This document shows positions 16,485-25,466 of a stretch of 64,000 nucleotides of DNA, in pieces (position 1 is the stretch's first letter; the number at the start of each line of letters is the position of its first letter). The DNA lies in contig JAUIJU010000009.1 in assembly GCA_030431095.1 (NCBI GenBank), forward strand, positions 1 through 64,000, given 5' to 3'. The translations under genes and the position numbers were made by a program. The DNA comes from Gammaproteobacteria bacterium. GTDB lineage: Bacteria; Pseudomonadota; Gammaproteobacteria; Xanthomonadales; SZUA-36. The notes beneath the pieces are model-generated. The model was not told the origin of the DNA and made no database searches. It was given only the letters and a program-made list of their open reading frames with translations.

Positions 16485-17759
16485 GTGACGACGGAGACAG
16501 ACACCATGACCCCGATTGAAATCTCGCGCCTCGCCGCGCAGCAGCCGGACAACCGGGCCCTGGACCCGGCGTTCTACACCAGCGAGGCGGTTTACCGCCA
16601 GGACATCGAGCGCATCTTCATGCGCTGCTGGCTGTACGCCGGCCACATCAGCGAAATCCCGCGCGTGGGCGACTGGTTTCTCTACGAGCTGGACCGCGAA
16701 TCGGTGATCGTGATTCGTGCGGCGAAGGACCGGGTCAACGCCCTGGTCAACGTGTGTCGGCACCGTGGTTCACGCGTGTGCGTGGAACCGAAAGGCCGTG
16801 GCAAACGCCTGACCTGCCGCTATCACGGCTGGACCTACGACGCCGAGGGTGCGCTCAAGGCCGCCGCGCACATGCCCGAGGACCTGGACCGCGACGCGCT
16901 CGGCCTGCGCCAGGTGCAGTGCGAGGTGCTGGCCGGCATGATCTACCTGAATTTCGCCGAAGACCCGGCGCCCCTGGCCGAGGCGCAGCGTGAACTGGGC
17001 GCCTGCCTGGCGCCTTACGCGCTCGACCAGGCGAAAGTGGCGCATCGCCAGAGCTACCCCATGAAGGCCAACTGGAAGCTGGCGGTGGAAAACTATTGCG
17101 AGTGTTATCACTGTGCGCCCGCCCACCCGGAGTACTCGCGGGGCCACGCCCTGGCCGATCCGGACGAGAAGCACGAGGCGGCCTACGCCCGGGTGCACGA
17201 ACGCGCGGTGGCCTGCGGCCTGTCGCCGGCGCAGCCTGACCGCAAGTACCTCGACGCCCCCGGCTTCGGCGCGGGCTACGGTTATTCGCGTTATCCCCTG
17301 ATCCGCGGCCACGTGACCGGCAGCCGGGACGGCCAGCCGGTGGCGCCCCTGCTGGGCCGCATCACCGACTATTTCGGTGGCTGCACCGATTTCGAGGTGG
17401 GTCCGGTGACGTTCGCCCTGGCCTACCCGGATCACGTGGTGATCTATGCCTTCAAACCGCTGGACCGCGACCACGCCGATTGCGACATCCCCTGGCTTGT
17501 GCGTGGCGATGCGGAGGAAGGCGAAGACTATGACGCCGCCGCGCTGACCTGGCTGTGGGACGTGACCACCGAGGCCGACAAGCGCATCATTGAACGCAAC
17601 GCGCAGGGCGTGAATTCGCGGTTTTATGTGCCGGGGCCGCTGAGCGACATGGAGTACTACACGTTGGCGTTTCTGCAATGGTATCTGGATGTCATGTCTC
17701 GAACGGAGGGTCCGGAGGGCGCCGGGGCTTCGCCTTCTTTGGGGGTGGTGGCGTCGTAA
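16485..17759 (+). CDS. Rieske non-haem iron oxygenase alpha subunit, betaine/carnitine type
   Basis: 424 residues from GTG 16485 (AGGAG five bases upstream; ATG 16506 is an alternative). The Rieske ligands are Cys91-x-His93 and Cys111-x-x-His114. The catalytic domain has E-N-Y-C-E-C-Y-H-C-A-P-A-H, giving His209 and His214 as iron ligands and Glu206 where many ring-hydroxylating enzymes have a bridging Asp. A Glu there is known from carnitine monooxygenase CntA and relatives acting on quaternary amines. The C-terminus (G-V-N-S-R-F-Y-V-P-G-P-L-S) also fits that group. The likely role is oxidative N-demethylation or cleavage. No reductase partner is encoded in the window. Confidence 0.9.
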   Translation: MTTETDTMTPIEISRLAAQQPDNRALDPAFYTSEAVYRQDIERIFMRCWLYAGHISEIPRVGDWFLYELDRESVIVIRAAKDRVNALVNVCRHRGSRVCVEPKGRGKRLTCRYHGWTYDAEGALKAAAHMPEDLDRDALGLRQVQCEVLAGMIYLNFAEDPAPLAEAQRELGACLAPYALDQAKVAHRQSYPMKANWKLAVENYCECYHCAPAHPEYSRGHALADPDEKHEAAYARVHERAVACGLSPAQPDRKYLDAPGFGAGYGYSRYPLIRGHVTGSRDGQPVAPLLGRITDYFGGCTDFEVGPVTFALAYPDHVVIYAFKPLDRDHADCDIPWLVRGDAEEGEDYDAAALTWLWDVTTEADKRIIERNAQGVNSRFYVPGPLSDMEYYTLAFLQWYLDVMSRTEGPEGAGASPSLGVVAS

Positions 17760-19087
17760 TGCGGCGCCTGGGTGTTTTTGTCCGCGGGCGTCGTTGTCTG
17801 CGGTGGTTCTCCTGTCTGGGGCTTCTGGGCGTGGCGTTGGCTGGCCAGGCCGAAGGCCTGCAAGAGAATCTGGCCGAAGGCGGCGGGGCGGCGCCGGCCG
17901 GGGTGTCGGAACGGATGCGTTGGATCCGGGCCTTGCCGCACGATGACGCCTGGTGGGGGGTAAACGGGGAGGCGATGCGCTGGTATGCGCTGAACCTGTC
18001 GTCCTTCGAGCCGGTGGTGACAGTGGACCGGAGCGGACCGGTGAGCGAGCTGGCCTCGGCGCCGAATCCGGCCATCGGGGCCTTCGAGGTCAGCACGCCG
18101 GACGGCCCCATGGCCTTCGACGCCTTCCTGGACAGCGACGCTTCGACCACCATGGCGGTGCTGATCCTGCACCGGGGACGCATCGTCTACGAACGCTATC
18201 CCCGGCAGCGCCCGGAGGACAAACCGCTGTTCTGGTCGGTGACCAAGGCGCTGGTGGCCACGGTGGTGGCCCAGCTGGAAGCGGAAGGCGCGATCGACGT
18301 CGAGCAGCCCGTGGACACCTACCTGCCGCGCCTGGCCGGCACGGCCTACGGCGGCGTGGCGGTGCGGGACGTGCTCGACATGGCGTCCGGCGTGGACTGC
18401 GGTGACGAGTACGTTGACCCCGAGTCCTGCTACTACCGTTATTCCGCCTCCATCGGGGAAGGATTCCGTCCACCCGGATCTCCGGACAACCCCTACGACT
18501 TCATTGCCTCGTTGCCGCCGGATCTGCGCCGCGCCGAGCCGGGCACCCGGTTTCTCTATTCCGGGGTGGACACCTTCGTCCTGGGCTGGCTGGTGGAGGC
18601 CGTGACGGGACAGCCGTTCCACCGGGCGTTGTCGGCCCGGGTGTGGCGGTACGTCGGTGCCGAGGCGGACGCACTGATGTGGGCCGGGCGCAACGGCGTT
18701 CCGCTGACCAGCGGCGGGTTCATGGGCCGGGTGCGCGACGTGGCGCGTTTCGGCCTGTTGTTCACGCCGAGTCACGAAGTGGTCTCCGGCCAGGCGGTGA
18801 TTCCGGAGGCGTACCTCGAACGCATTCTGCGCGGCGGCCGGCCGGCGTTGCACGGAAATGCCGCGGAAGGGGACTTCCGGCACAGCGTGTACCAGTGGGA
18901 TGCGGTTTACGATAACGGGGATTTCATGAAAGGCGGCTGGGCCGGCCAGGGGCTGATGATCAACCCGCGGCGGGACCTCGTGGCCGTGTGGACCGGTTAT
19001 CACGACGCTTCAGGCGGGTTCGTTGACATTCTGCCCATGCTGCGCGAGATCGGTTCGGGCCTGTATGCTGAACCCGTTGTAAGATGA
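17759..19087 (+). CDS. Exported serine hydrolase, class C beta-lactamase fold
   Basis: 442 residues. The start ATG at 17759 overlaps the Rieske stop as TAATG. An arginine-rich N-terminus and hydrophobic segment (about 14-30) suggest export. The catalytic signature Ser160-Val-Thr-Lys163 (SxxK) is preceded by F-W and followed by Y267-S-G, where the family Tyr is expected; H/K-x-G candidates occur near the C-terminus. The family includes AmpC, esterase EstB, D-aminopeptidases and 6-aminohexanoate-dimer hydrolase, so sequence alone cannot separate amidase from esterase. The coupled position after the Rieske gene may mean it belongs to the same operon, for example releasing substrate from a conjugate in the periplasm. 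Confidence 0.85.
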   Translation: MRRLGVFVRGRRCLRWFSCLGLLGVALAGQAEGLQENLAEGGGAAPAGVSERMRWIRALPHDDAWWGVNGEAMRWYALNLSSFEPVVTVDRSGPVSELASAPNPAIGAFEVSTPDGPMAFDAFLDSDASTTMAVLILHRGRIVYERYPRQRPEDKPLFWSVTKALVATVVAQLEAEGAIDVEQPVDTYLPRLAGTAYGGVAVRDVLDMASGVDCGDEYVDPESCYYRYSASIGEGFRPPGSPDNPYDFIASLPPDLRRAEPGTRFLYSGVDTFVLGWLVEAVTGQPFHRALSARVWRYVGAEADALMWAGRNGVPLTSGGFMGRVRDVARFGLLFTPSHEVVSGQAVIPEAYLERILRGGRPALHGNAAEGDFRHSVYQWDAVYDNGDFMKGGWAGQGLMINPRRDLVAVWTGYHDASGGFVDILPMLREIGSGLYAEPVVR

Positions 19088-19223
19088 GATTTACTCAACC
19101 CGCGTGCCAGTCCCTTGAACGAGAATGGTGTTGAACCAGTGACGCCAACTGGCTCGATCAAGGCGCATGACAGCTGAACGCAGGTCCTGGACCGACAACG
19201 ACAACCCAAGCAGGGGTCACACG

Positions 19224-21626
19224 ATGAGCAGCACGGTTAAGTACGGCAAGACCACCCTTTCCACGGCCATCGCGGCAGCGGTGGCCCCCGCGGGCCAGGC
19301 GGCGGCCCAGGAGCAGGAAGTCGGCGCCGAACGGGTGCTGGAAGAGGTCATCGTGACTGCCACGCTGCGCGAGGTGTCGATGCAGGACCTGCCGCAGAGC
19401 CTGCAGGCCTTTACCACCGAAGACATCACGCGCAATGCCTTCACCAGCTTCGATGACGTGGCCAACGCCATTCCCAGCCTGACGCTGATCGCCGACCAGC
19501 CCGGGCGCAACTCGGTGAAATTTCGCGGCATTTCCACCGGCACCGGCGAGTACTACACCGGCAGCACCAGCGCGATCTACTTCGACGAGACCCCACTGAC
19601 CTTCATTTCCCAGCAACTGTGGCCCGCCATGGTCGACATCGAGCGCGTGGAAGCGCTGCCCGGGCCGCAGGGCACGCTGTTCGGCTCGTCCTCGCTGGCG
19701 GGCACCGTGCGCGTGGTCACCAACAAACCCGACCCCAGTCATTTTTCCGGCGAGGTCTACGCGGAGTACTACGACACCAGCGGCGGCGACGGCAGCCACG
19801 AGCTGAACGGCTGGATCAACATTCCGCTGATCGCCGACACCCTGGCGCTGCGCGTGGTGGGTCACACGCGAACCGAGGGCGGTTACATCGACAACGTGTA
19901 CGGCGAGACCTATGTTCAGCCCGATCCGCGCTTTTCCTCGCCCGGCAACAATGCCCACCTGCTGAAAGAAAACGACAACGAGTATTCCCTGACCGGCGGC
20001 CGGGCGTCCCTGTTGTGGAACGTTACCGACAACTGGCGCGCGATCGTCGCCCTGATCGCCGAGGACAACCAGAGCGAAGGCTCCTGGGCCGCGGACCCCA
20101 ACCTCGGTGAATACGACCATGCCCTGTTCCACCCGGAGTTTCGCGACGACGAGTGGTGGAACGCCTCGCTGCTGATCGAGGGCGACCTGGGCTTCGCCAC
20201 GCTGACTTCCAGCACCACGTACCTGGATCGTGAGATCACCTACGAGTTCGACAACATGATCTACGAGCAGTACAAGGACAGCTTCTTCGGCGTTTACTAC
20301 GGCTTTGCGCTGTACAACACCGAGTACACCTACGGACACATCTTCAATGACCAGACCCAGGACCGCGTGTCCCAGGAACTGCGCCTGACCTCCAATACCG
20401 ACAGCCGCTTCCAGTGGATGATCGGCGGCTTCTACGAGGAGATCAACGACCAGTGGTTCTACGGCGCCACCAACGACGACCTGGTGGACACCGTGGGCTG
20501 GTACTACGCCAATTACCTGGCCTACTACTACAGCTACTACGGCATCTACGACATTCCCTACCCGCTGACCCCGACCAACCTGGGGTACACGCAACGGCTG
20601 GACCGCACCAACGAGCAACTGGCGTTTTTCGGCGAGGTCAGCTTCGACATCACGGAGAAGTGGAGCGTGACCGGTGGTGCGCGCTGGTTCCAGTTCAAGC
20701 AGGACTACTTCGAGCAGAACCAGTTCCCGGAAGGCCTGGCGCCCCCCGGAAGCAAGGCCACCAACGGCGTCGTCACCTCGGTCAGCAAGGACGACGACGT
20801 GGTGTTCAAGTTCGCCACGCAGTATTTCCTGACCGACGACATCATGTTCTACGGCCTCTACAGCGAGGGATTCCGACTCGGCGGCGAGAACTCGCAGCGC
20901 GCCGCGCAGACCGGCCTGATCCCCGAGACCTACGAGCCGGACTTCATCAACAACTTCGAGATCGGCGCCAAGACCGAGTGGCTGGACAATGCCCTGGTGC
21001 TCAACGTGAACCTGTTCCTGATGGAGTGGGAGAACCGCCAGTTCAGCGAGGGAAGCGTGGACGGGCAGTGGTGGCTGCGCGGCACCGTCAACGGCGGCGA
21101 CACGGAATCGAAAGGTGTGGAGCTGAACGTGACCTGGCAGGCCACCGACAATCTCCGCCTGCAGGGCAACCTGACCCGGCTCGAGGCCGAGGCCGACACC
21201 TATTACGAGTTTCTCAGCGGCGACGTGATCCAGCCGGGGGACCCGCTGCCCAACTCGCCGGAACTGTCCTACTGGGTGGCGCTCGACTATACCTTCCCCT
21301 TCGAGCTGTTCGGCGGCGAGCTGTGGACGCGCGTGGATTACGCCTACGGTGACGAGTGGTACGACAGCACCACGTCGGCGATCTATCGTGACCCCGAGGG
21401 CGTGATTCCCGACTGGAACAACACCAACCTGCAGGTGGGCCTGAGCCTGCCGAACGAGTGGACGTTCACCGCGTTCGTCAACAACCTGACCGACGAGCGG
21501 CGCGTGACCTCGCGCTTCGACAACCGCTATGCCTCCGACTGGTTCGGTGTCCCCGAGTACCGGATCTGGGAGTACGTGAACCGCCCGATCCACTATGGCG
21601 TGTCGCTGCGCAAGCGCTTCGACTGA
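19224..21626 (+). CDS. TonB-dependent outer-membrane receptor
   Basis: About 800 residues from ATG 19224, with GGGG in ribosome-binding position and an Ala-rich signal segment (STAIAAAVAPAGQAAAQ). An upstream ATG at 19167 would put 19 charged residues before the signal and is less likely. After the TonB box (L-E-E-V-I-V-T-A-T) comes the plug, with L-P-Q-S-L-Q-A-F, V-K-F-R-G-I-S and P-Q-G-T-L-F-G-S-S-S-L-A-G. The Tyr-rich barrel runs from about residue 200 to the end (S-L-R-K-R-F-D). It resembles the siderophore/B12-type receptors often expanded in marine gammaproteobacteria and sphingomonads. The next gene starts 9 bp downstream, so the two are probably co-transcribed. Confidence 0.92.
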   Translation: MSSTVKYGKTTLSTAIAAAVAPAGQAAAQEQEVGAERVLEEVIVTATLREVSMQDLPQSLQAFTTEDITRNAFTSFDDVANAIPSLTLIADQPGRNSVKFRGISTGTGEYYTGSTSAIYFDETPLTFISQQLWPAMVDIERVEALPGPQGTLFGSSSLAGTVRVVTNKPDPSHFSGEVYAEYYDTSGGDGSHELNGWINIPLIADTLALRVVGHTRTEGGYIDNVYGETYVQPDPRFSSPGNNAHLLKENDNEYSLTGGRASLLWNVTDNWRAIVALIAEDNQSEGSWAADPNLGEYDHALFHPEFRDDEWWNASLLIEGDLGFATLTSSTTYLDREITYEFDNMIYEQYKDSFFGVYYGFALYNTEYTYGHIFNDQTQDRVSQELRLTSNTDSRFQWMIGGFYEEINDQWFYGATNDDLVDTVGWYYANYLAYYYSYYGIYDIPYPLTPTNLGYTQRLDRTNEQLAFFGEVSFDITEKWSVTGGARWFQFKQDYFEQNQFPEGLAPPGSKATNGVVTSVSKDDDVVFKFATQYFLTDDIMFYGLYSEGFRLGGENSQRAAQTGLIPETYEPDFINNFEIGAKTEWLDNALVLNVNLFLMEWENRQFSEGSVDGQWWLRGTVNGGDTESKGVELNVTWQATDNLRLQGNLTRLEAEADTYYEFLSGDVIQPGDPLPNSPELSYWVALDYTFPFELFGGELWTRVDYAYGDEWYDSTTSAIYRDPEGVIPDWNNTNLQVGLSLPNEWTFTAFVNNLTDERRVTSRFDNRYASDWFGVPEYRIWEYVNRPIHYGVSLRKRFD

Positions 21627-21635
21627 CGCGGCATC

Positions 21636-22583
21636 ATGACCACCCCGGCGGCCGGCCTGTCCGGCCGGCTGATCACCACCTCCGTGGTTCGTGGCGCCCG
21701 CCAGGGCGAGAGCCACGGTGGCGTGTACCTGGTGGACCTGGCGGCGCAATCGGTGCGCCAGGTCGTCGACTGGAACACGATGGACATCGACTGGCGGGGC
21801 CGCGGCTGGGACCGCGGCCTGCGCGGTATCGCGTTTCTCGACGAGACCGTCTACATCGCCGCCAGCGACGAGCTGTTCGCCTATACGCCCGATTTCGAGA
21901 AGATCGGCTCCTGGCGCTGTCCCCACCTGAAGCACTGCCACGAGATCGACGTGTGGGACGGCAACGTGTTCCTGACCTCCACCGGCTACGACAGCGTCCT
22001 GGCCTTCGATCCGCGCAAGCAGGCCTTTCACTGGGCCCTGCACGTGGAAACCGAGCAGTTCCGCTTCCGCGGCCACCGCTACGACCCCATGAGCGAGACC
22101 GGTCCGCTGATGCTCAACAAGCTGCACCTCAACAGCGTGGCCTGCCGTGAAGGCGGCCTGTACCTGGCGGGACTCAGGTCCGGCGGTTTGCTGTATTTCA
22201 ACGGCAAGGACGTGAACATGGCGGCGACCCTGCCCGCGGGCACGCACAATGCACGCCCGTTTCGCGACGGGGTCCTGTTCAACGACACGCAGGCCGATGC
22301 GCTGCGCTATTCGGGACGTGGCGAGGGTGAGGAAGACCGCGCGCTGAAGGTGCCAAAATACCCGCAGACCGAACTGACCCACCGGGGCGAAGACGACAGC
22401 GGCATCGCCCGCCAGGGCTTCGCGCGCGGCCTCTGCGAATTGTCCGGCCGGGTGGTGGCGGGCGGGTCATCGCCCTCCACGATCACCCTGTGGGACCTGC
22501 AGGCCTCCCGTCAGCTGATGTCGGTGCGACTGACCACCGACATCCGCAACGCGATTCACGGCCTGGAGGTGTTTCCCTTCTAG
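21636..22583 (+). CDS. TIGR03032/DUF4915-like protein, probable beta-propeller
   Basis: 315 residues from ATG 21636, with no clear ribosome-binding site, 9 bp after the TonB receptor. No signal peptide is seen. Repeated strand patterns such as G-G-V-Y-L-V-D-L, V-Y-I-A-A-S-D-E-L-F-A-Y, H-C-H-E-I-D-V-W-D-G-N-V-F-L-T-S-T-G-Y-D-S-V and L-H-L-N-S-V suggest a propeller, with conserved His/Asp positions. The overall pattern recalls the TIGR03032 family, which I associate with TPR and sulfotransferase genes. A TPR-sulfotransferase does follow, convergently, 22 bp away. No enzymatic activity can be assigned. Confidence 0.6.
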   Translation: MTTPAAGLSGRLITTSVVRGARQGESHGGVYLVDLAAQSVRQVVDWNTMDIDWRGRGWDRGLRGIAFLDETVYIAASDELFAYTPDFEKIGSWRCPHLKHCHEIDVWDGNVFLTSTGYDSVLAFDPRKQAFHWALHVETEQFRFRGHRYDPMSETGPLMLNKLHLNSVACREGGLYLAGLRSGGLLYFNGKDVNMAATLPAGTHNARPFRDGVLFNDTQADALRYSGRGEGEEDRALKVPKYPQTELTHRGEDDSGIARQGFARGLCELSGRVVAGGSSPSTITLWDLQASRQLMSVRLTTDIRNAIHGLEVFPF

Positions 22584-22605
22584 GAATCGGCAGCCGCGGC
22601 GCGGG

Positions 22606-24621
22606 TCAGCGCCCCGCCTCGCCGATGCGCGGCGGCAGCGCGTCCAGGATGTCCGCCAGCGACTCCTTCCATTCGCCCAGCCAGGGCTCGTAGCGACGCC
22701 ATTTACCCAGGGCCGAGGTGTAGATCGGCTGGCGCACCTGTTCAGAACTGGCGGTTTTCACCGCGCGCTCGGTTTCCCAGGGGCGCAGGCAGGACGCCTC
22801 GAATGGCAGGCCGCAATGATCGAGAATCCGCCGAACCTGGGCCTCGGTGTCCAGCACGGTGTCCTCGTAGTGAACGTCGAGCACCTTGCCGGGCAGCACC
22901 GTGCGCCAGTGGGCCATGGTGTCGTGATAGCTGCGGTAGTACTCGGCCAGGTCGAACAGGTCGTAGGTGAAGTTCTGCCCCTTGCCGTACAGCTGCTTGT
23001 AGTTGCCCAGCAGGGTGTCCAGGGGGTGGCGCAGGGTGTTGATGACCCTGGCCCTTGGCAGGATCAGGTGCAACAGCCCCACCAGCGGAAAATTGTTCGG
23101 CAGCTTGTCGGTGAAGTACGGCCGATCGGATTCCCGGTAGCGGCGGGTCTCCTCCATGTAGCGACGGCCCAGCAGGCGCCAGTCGCGCGCCTTCAGGTCA
23201 CGCGCCGCCTCGGGAAACTGCACGCCGTCGGGCCGGTAGCGGCCGATGGAGAGCGAGATCCGCCCCAGGTTGGGCAATTCCGCGGTGCCTTCCACCTGCG
23301 AGTGACTGGCGAGAATCTGTTCCACCAGGGTGCTGCCCGAACGCGGCAGGCCGAGGACCAGGATGGGGTCGGGCGACCCGTCGCCATGGTCTTCGAACCG
23401 CGCCAGGAACTCGGCGTCGAACACGCGCCGGATGGCCTCCTGCTTCATGCGCGTTTCGGCCGGGTCGTAATAGATGGCCTGGCGCTGGGCCTGGTTGCCG
23501 GCGTGGTAATGCCGCCAGGCACTGTCCCAGTCCTCCCGGTCTTCGAAGGCCTTGCCCAGCGCGAAATGGAAATGGATGGTTTCACTCGCGCCCAGGTCGC
23601 CGCCGTCGAGCTGCGCCTGCATGGCGTCCACCTCACGGTCGCGAAAACGGAACACCTTGAGGTTGGCCATGCTCCAGTACACTTCGCCGAAAGCGGGCCT
23701 GAGGCGAATCGCCTCGCGGTAGGCCGCCAGGGCGCCTTCCTGGTCCCCCAGGGTCTTGAGCACGTGGCCCAGGCCCATCTGGGTGTGGGCGTGGTCTGGC
23801 TTGAGTTTCAGCGCCTGGCGGAAGGTCCGCTCCGCCTCGCGGCTCATGCCCAGGTGGGCCTGGCAGTTGGCCAGCAGGCTCCAGGCGCCGGCGTGGGCCG
23901 GCTCGATACGCACCGCCTGGCGGTAGGCGTCGAGGGCCTCCTGGCGCTTGTTGCGTTCCGACAGGATGCCGCCCAGGTTCAACCAGGCGGTGACGTGTCC
24001 GGGTGCGGCCTGGGTGGCACGGCGCAACAGCGCCTCGGCGTCCTCCAGGCGTTTTCCCTGCTGACGCCAGGCCAACGCCAGGAACAGCATGGCGTCGACG
24101 TTGTCGGGGTCGCCGCGCAGCACCTCGCGCAGGCTGGTGATGGCCTCGTCCACCCGCCCGGCCTTGAGGTGGTCCGCGCCGACCGCGACCGCGCCGGACT
24201 CCGGGTCACGGTCGAAAAACTCCTCGAAAGCCTGATCGGCCTGCTCGCCCCGGCCCAGGGCGGCCAGCACCCGGCCCAGCTTCTTGTGCGGCTGGGGCAG
24301 GGTGGGGTCGAGCTCGATCGCTTTTTCGAAACACGGCACGGCCTCCTCGGCACGCCCTTGCAGGGCCAGCGTGGTGCCCAGGTCTTCGTGCAGGTGAGGC
24401 TGCGCCGGGCGCAACTCGATGGCGAAACGCAGCTGTTCCTCGGCTTCCTCGAGACGGTTTTGTCGGCTCAGGGCCTGGGCCAGCAGGCGCAGGTGCTCGG
24501 CGCAGCCGGGGCGGTCGAGCAGGAAGTCCCGGCAGATTTCTTCTGCGCGCAGGGGTCGGTTGGCCTGCAGTGCCCGGGCCGCGGCGCGCAGGCTGTCTTC
24601 GCGGTCGATGATGGCGTTCAT
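22606..24621 (-). CDS. TPR-repeat sulfotransferase
   Basis: 671 residues from ATG 24621. Residues about 10-345 form roughly ten tetratricopeptide repeats (recurring A-x-x-x-Y/F-x-x-A-x-x-x-x-P). The C-terminal sulfotransferase domain carries the PAPS 5'-phosphosulfate loop G-L-P-R-S-G-S-T (about 424-431) and the 3'-phosphate motif R-H-P-L-D-T-L-L-G-N (about 531-540). A late K-T-A-S-S-x-Q-V-R-x-P-I-Y block is typical of tyrosylprotein-sulfotransferase-like bacterial members. Without a signal peptide it should act in the cytoplasm, sulfating a protein or small acceptor presented by the TPRs. Acceptor unknown. Confidence 0.9.
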   Translation of the reverse strand: MNAIIDREDSLRAAARALQANRPLRAEEICRDFLLDRPGCAEHLRLLAQALSRQNRLEEAEEQLRFAIELRPAQPHLHEDLGTTLALQGRAEEAVPCFEKAIELDPTLPQPHKKLGRVLAALGRGEQADQAFEEFFDRDPESGAVAVGADHLKAGRVDEAITSLREVLRGDPDNVDAMLFLALAWRQQGKRLEDAEALLRRATQAAPGHVTAWLNLGGILSERNKRQEALDAYRQAVRIEPAHAGAWSLLANCQAHLGMSREAERTFRQALKLKPDHAHTQMGLGHVLKTLGDQEGALAAYREAIRLRPAFGEVYWSMANLKVFRFRDREVDAMQAQLDGGDLGASETIHFHFALGKAFEDREDWDSAWRHYHAGNQAQRQAIYYDPAETRMKQEAIRRVFDAEFLARFEDHGDGSPDPILVLGLPRSGSTLVEQILASHSQVEGTAELPNLGRISLSIGRYRPDGVQFPEAARDLKARDWRLLGRRYMEETRRYRESDRPYFTDKLPNNFPLVGLLHLILPRARVINTLRHPLDTLLGNYKQLYGKGQNFTYDLFDLAEYYRSYHDTMAHWRTVLPGKVLDVHYEDTVLDTEAQVRRILDHCGLPFEASCLRPWETERAVKTASSEQVRQPIYTSALGKWRRYEPWLGEWKESLADILDALPPRIGEAGR

Positions 24622-24623
24622 GG

Positions 24624-24639
24624 GCGCATTCTAATGCGC
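24624..24639. promoter_or_regulatory. Inverted repeat abutting the TPR-sulfotransferase start codon
   Basis: GCGCATT and AATGCGC are separated by CT. In the minus-strand mRNA this perfect 7-bp arm pair ends two bases before the AUG at 24621, where a Shine-Dalgarno would normally be, and none is seen. It could be a protein-binding site or a small hairpin limiting translation. Confidence 0.4.
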
Positions 24640-24659
24640 CGCGGCCGTCGGGGGGCGAA

Positions 24660-25466
24660 TCACTCCACCAGCGTGATACGGCCAAACACGTCGGCGTCGA
24701 TGTAGCCGCGGTTGCGGTCCCCGTCCACCGGTTCCACCGCCACGTCGCCCATGAAATGCTCGCGACCGGCCGGGCTGTCGGCGTCACAATAGGCCAGCAT
24801 GAAACCCATGACCTTGCCGGCGGCCAGGGCGACCGGTTTGGCCTGTGGCCGGTCGGGGTCGTCGTGGAAGTCGTCGCCGAACACGGTGATTTTCAATTCC
24901 CAGGTCAGCGGGTGCGGCGCCTGGGCCGCGCGGCGCCAGGCGGACGTGACCATCTCCGGGTAGGTGCGCACGTAAGCGCGGCCCGCGGCCTCGTCCTCCT
25001 CGCTGGCGAAGGGCCCCATGTCGGCGGACTGGTTATCCAGCGAGACGTGCTGGGCGAAAGCATTGTAGTCGTGCAGGTGAATGCCGCCGCTGGCGTCCTC
25101 ATCGAGGAAAAACTCCAGCGCATCGTCCTCCCAGTATCGCGCCAGCGGGTCGGCGTTGGTGTCGATCAGCACGTCGTCGGTGATCTCGGCCAGCAGGTAC
25201 AGCGCCTGCGGCGTCCACACCAGCTTGTAGCGCCCGCTGAAATCATCCGGCGCCGGTTCGCTGCCCCACATCAGGTGCTTCATGTCGCGCCAGGCGACGT
25301 CCGACCAGGCCGGGTCAGCGGCCACGCCGTCAACCACCGGCGCGGTGCCCGCGCGGGGAACGTCCCAGGCAGCGGGCTGCCCGCCACCCCAGGCCTGCAC
25401 CCAGGACAACACCCCGGTCAGCGTCAGCGACAAGGCCGCGGCCCGTCGCGCCGCCCGCGCGCTCAC
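24660..25466 (-). CDS. Exported CBM9-like carbohydrate-binding protein
   Basis: 268 residues. The start is GTG 25466, overlapping the gluconokinase stop as GTGA. A short Arg-rich N-terminus and hydrophobic stretch (A-A-L-S-L-T-L-T-G-V-L) look like a signal peptide. The body has features of the family 9-like sugar-binding fold: D-G-V-A-A-D-P-A-W near residue 45, Y-L-L-A-E-I-T-D-D, the E-F-F-L-D patch and a late M-L-A-Y-C-D-A-D. These domains occur alone or on xylanases and often accompany carbohydrate loci. As the last gene of the symporter-GH94-gntK operon it may bind cello- or glucono-oligosaccharides in the periplasm. Confidence 0.75.
   Translation of the reverse strand: MSARAARRAAALSLTLTGVLSWVQAWGGGQPAAWDVPRAGTAPVVDGVAADPAWSDVAWRDMKHLMWGSEPAPDDFSGRYKLVWTPQALYLLAEITDDVLIDTNADPLARYWEDDALEFFLDEDASGGIHLHDYNAFAQHVSLDNQSADMGPFASEEDEAAGRAYVRTYPEMVTSAWRRAAQAPHPLTWELKITVFGDDFHDDPDRPQAKPVALAAGKVMGFMLAYCDADSPAGREHFMGDVAVEPVDGDRNRGYIDADVFGRITLVE

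Noticed and set aside
19130-19155. CCAGT-N7-ACTGG as an operator before the second TonB receptor
   Set aside because: Five-base arms are too short to distinguish from chance in GC-rich DNA.
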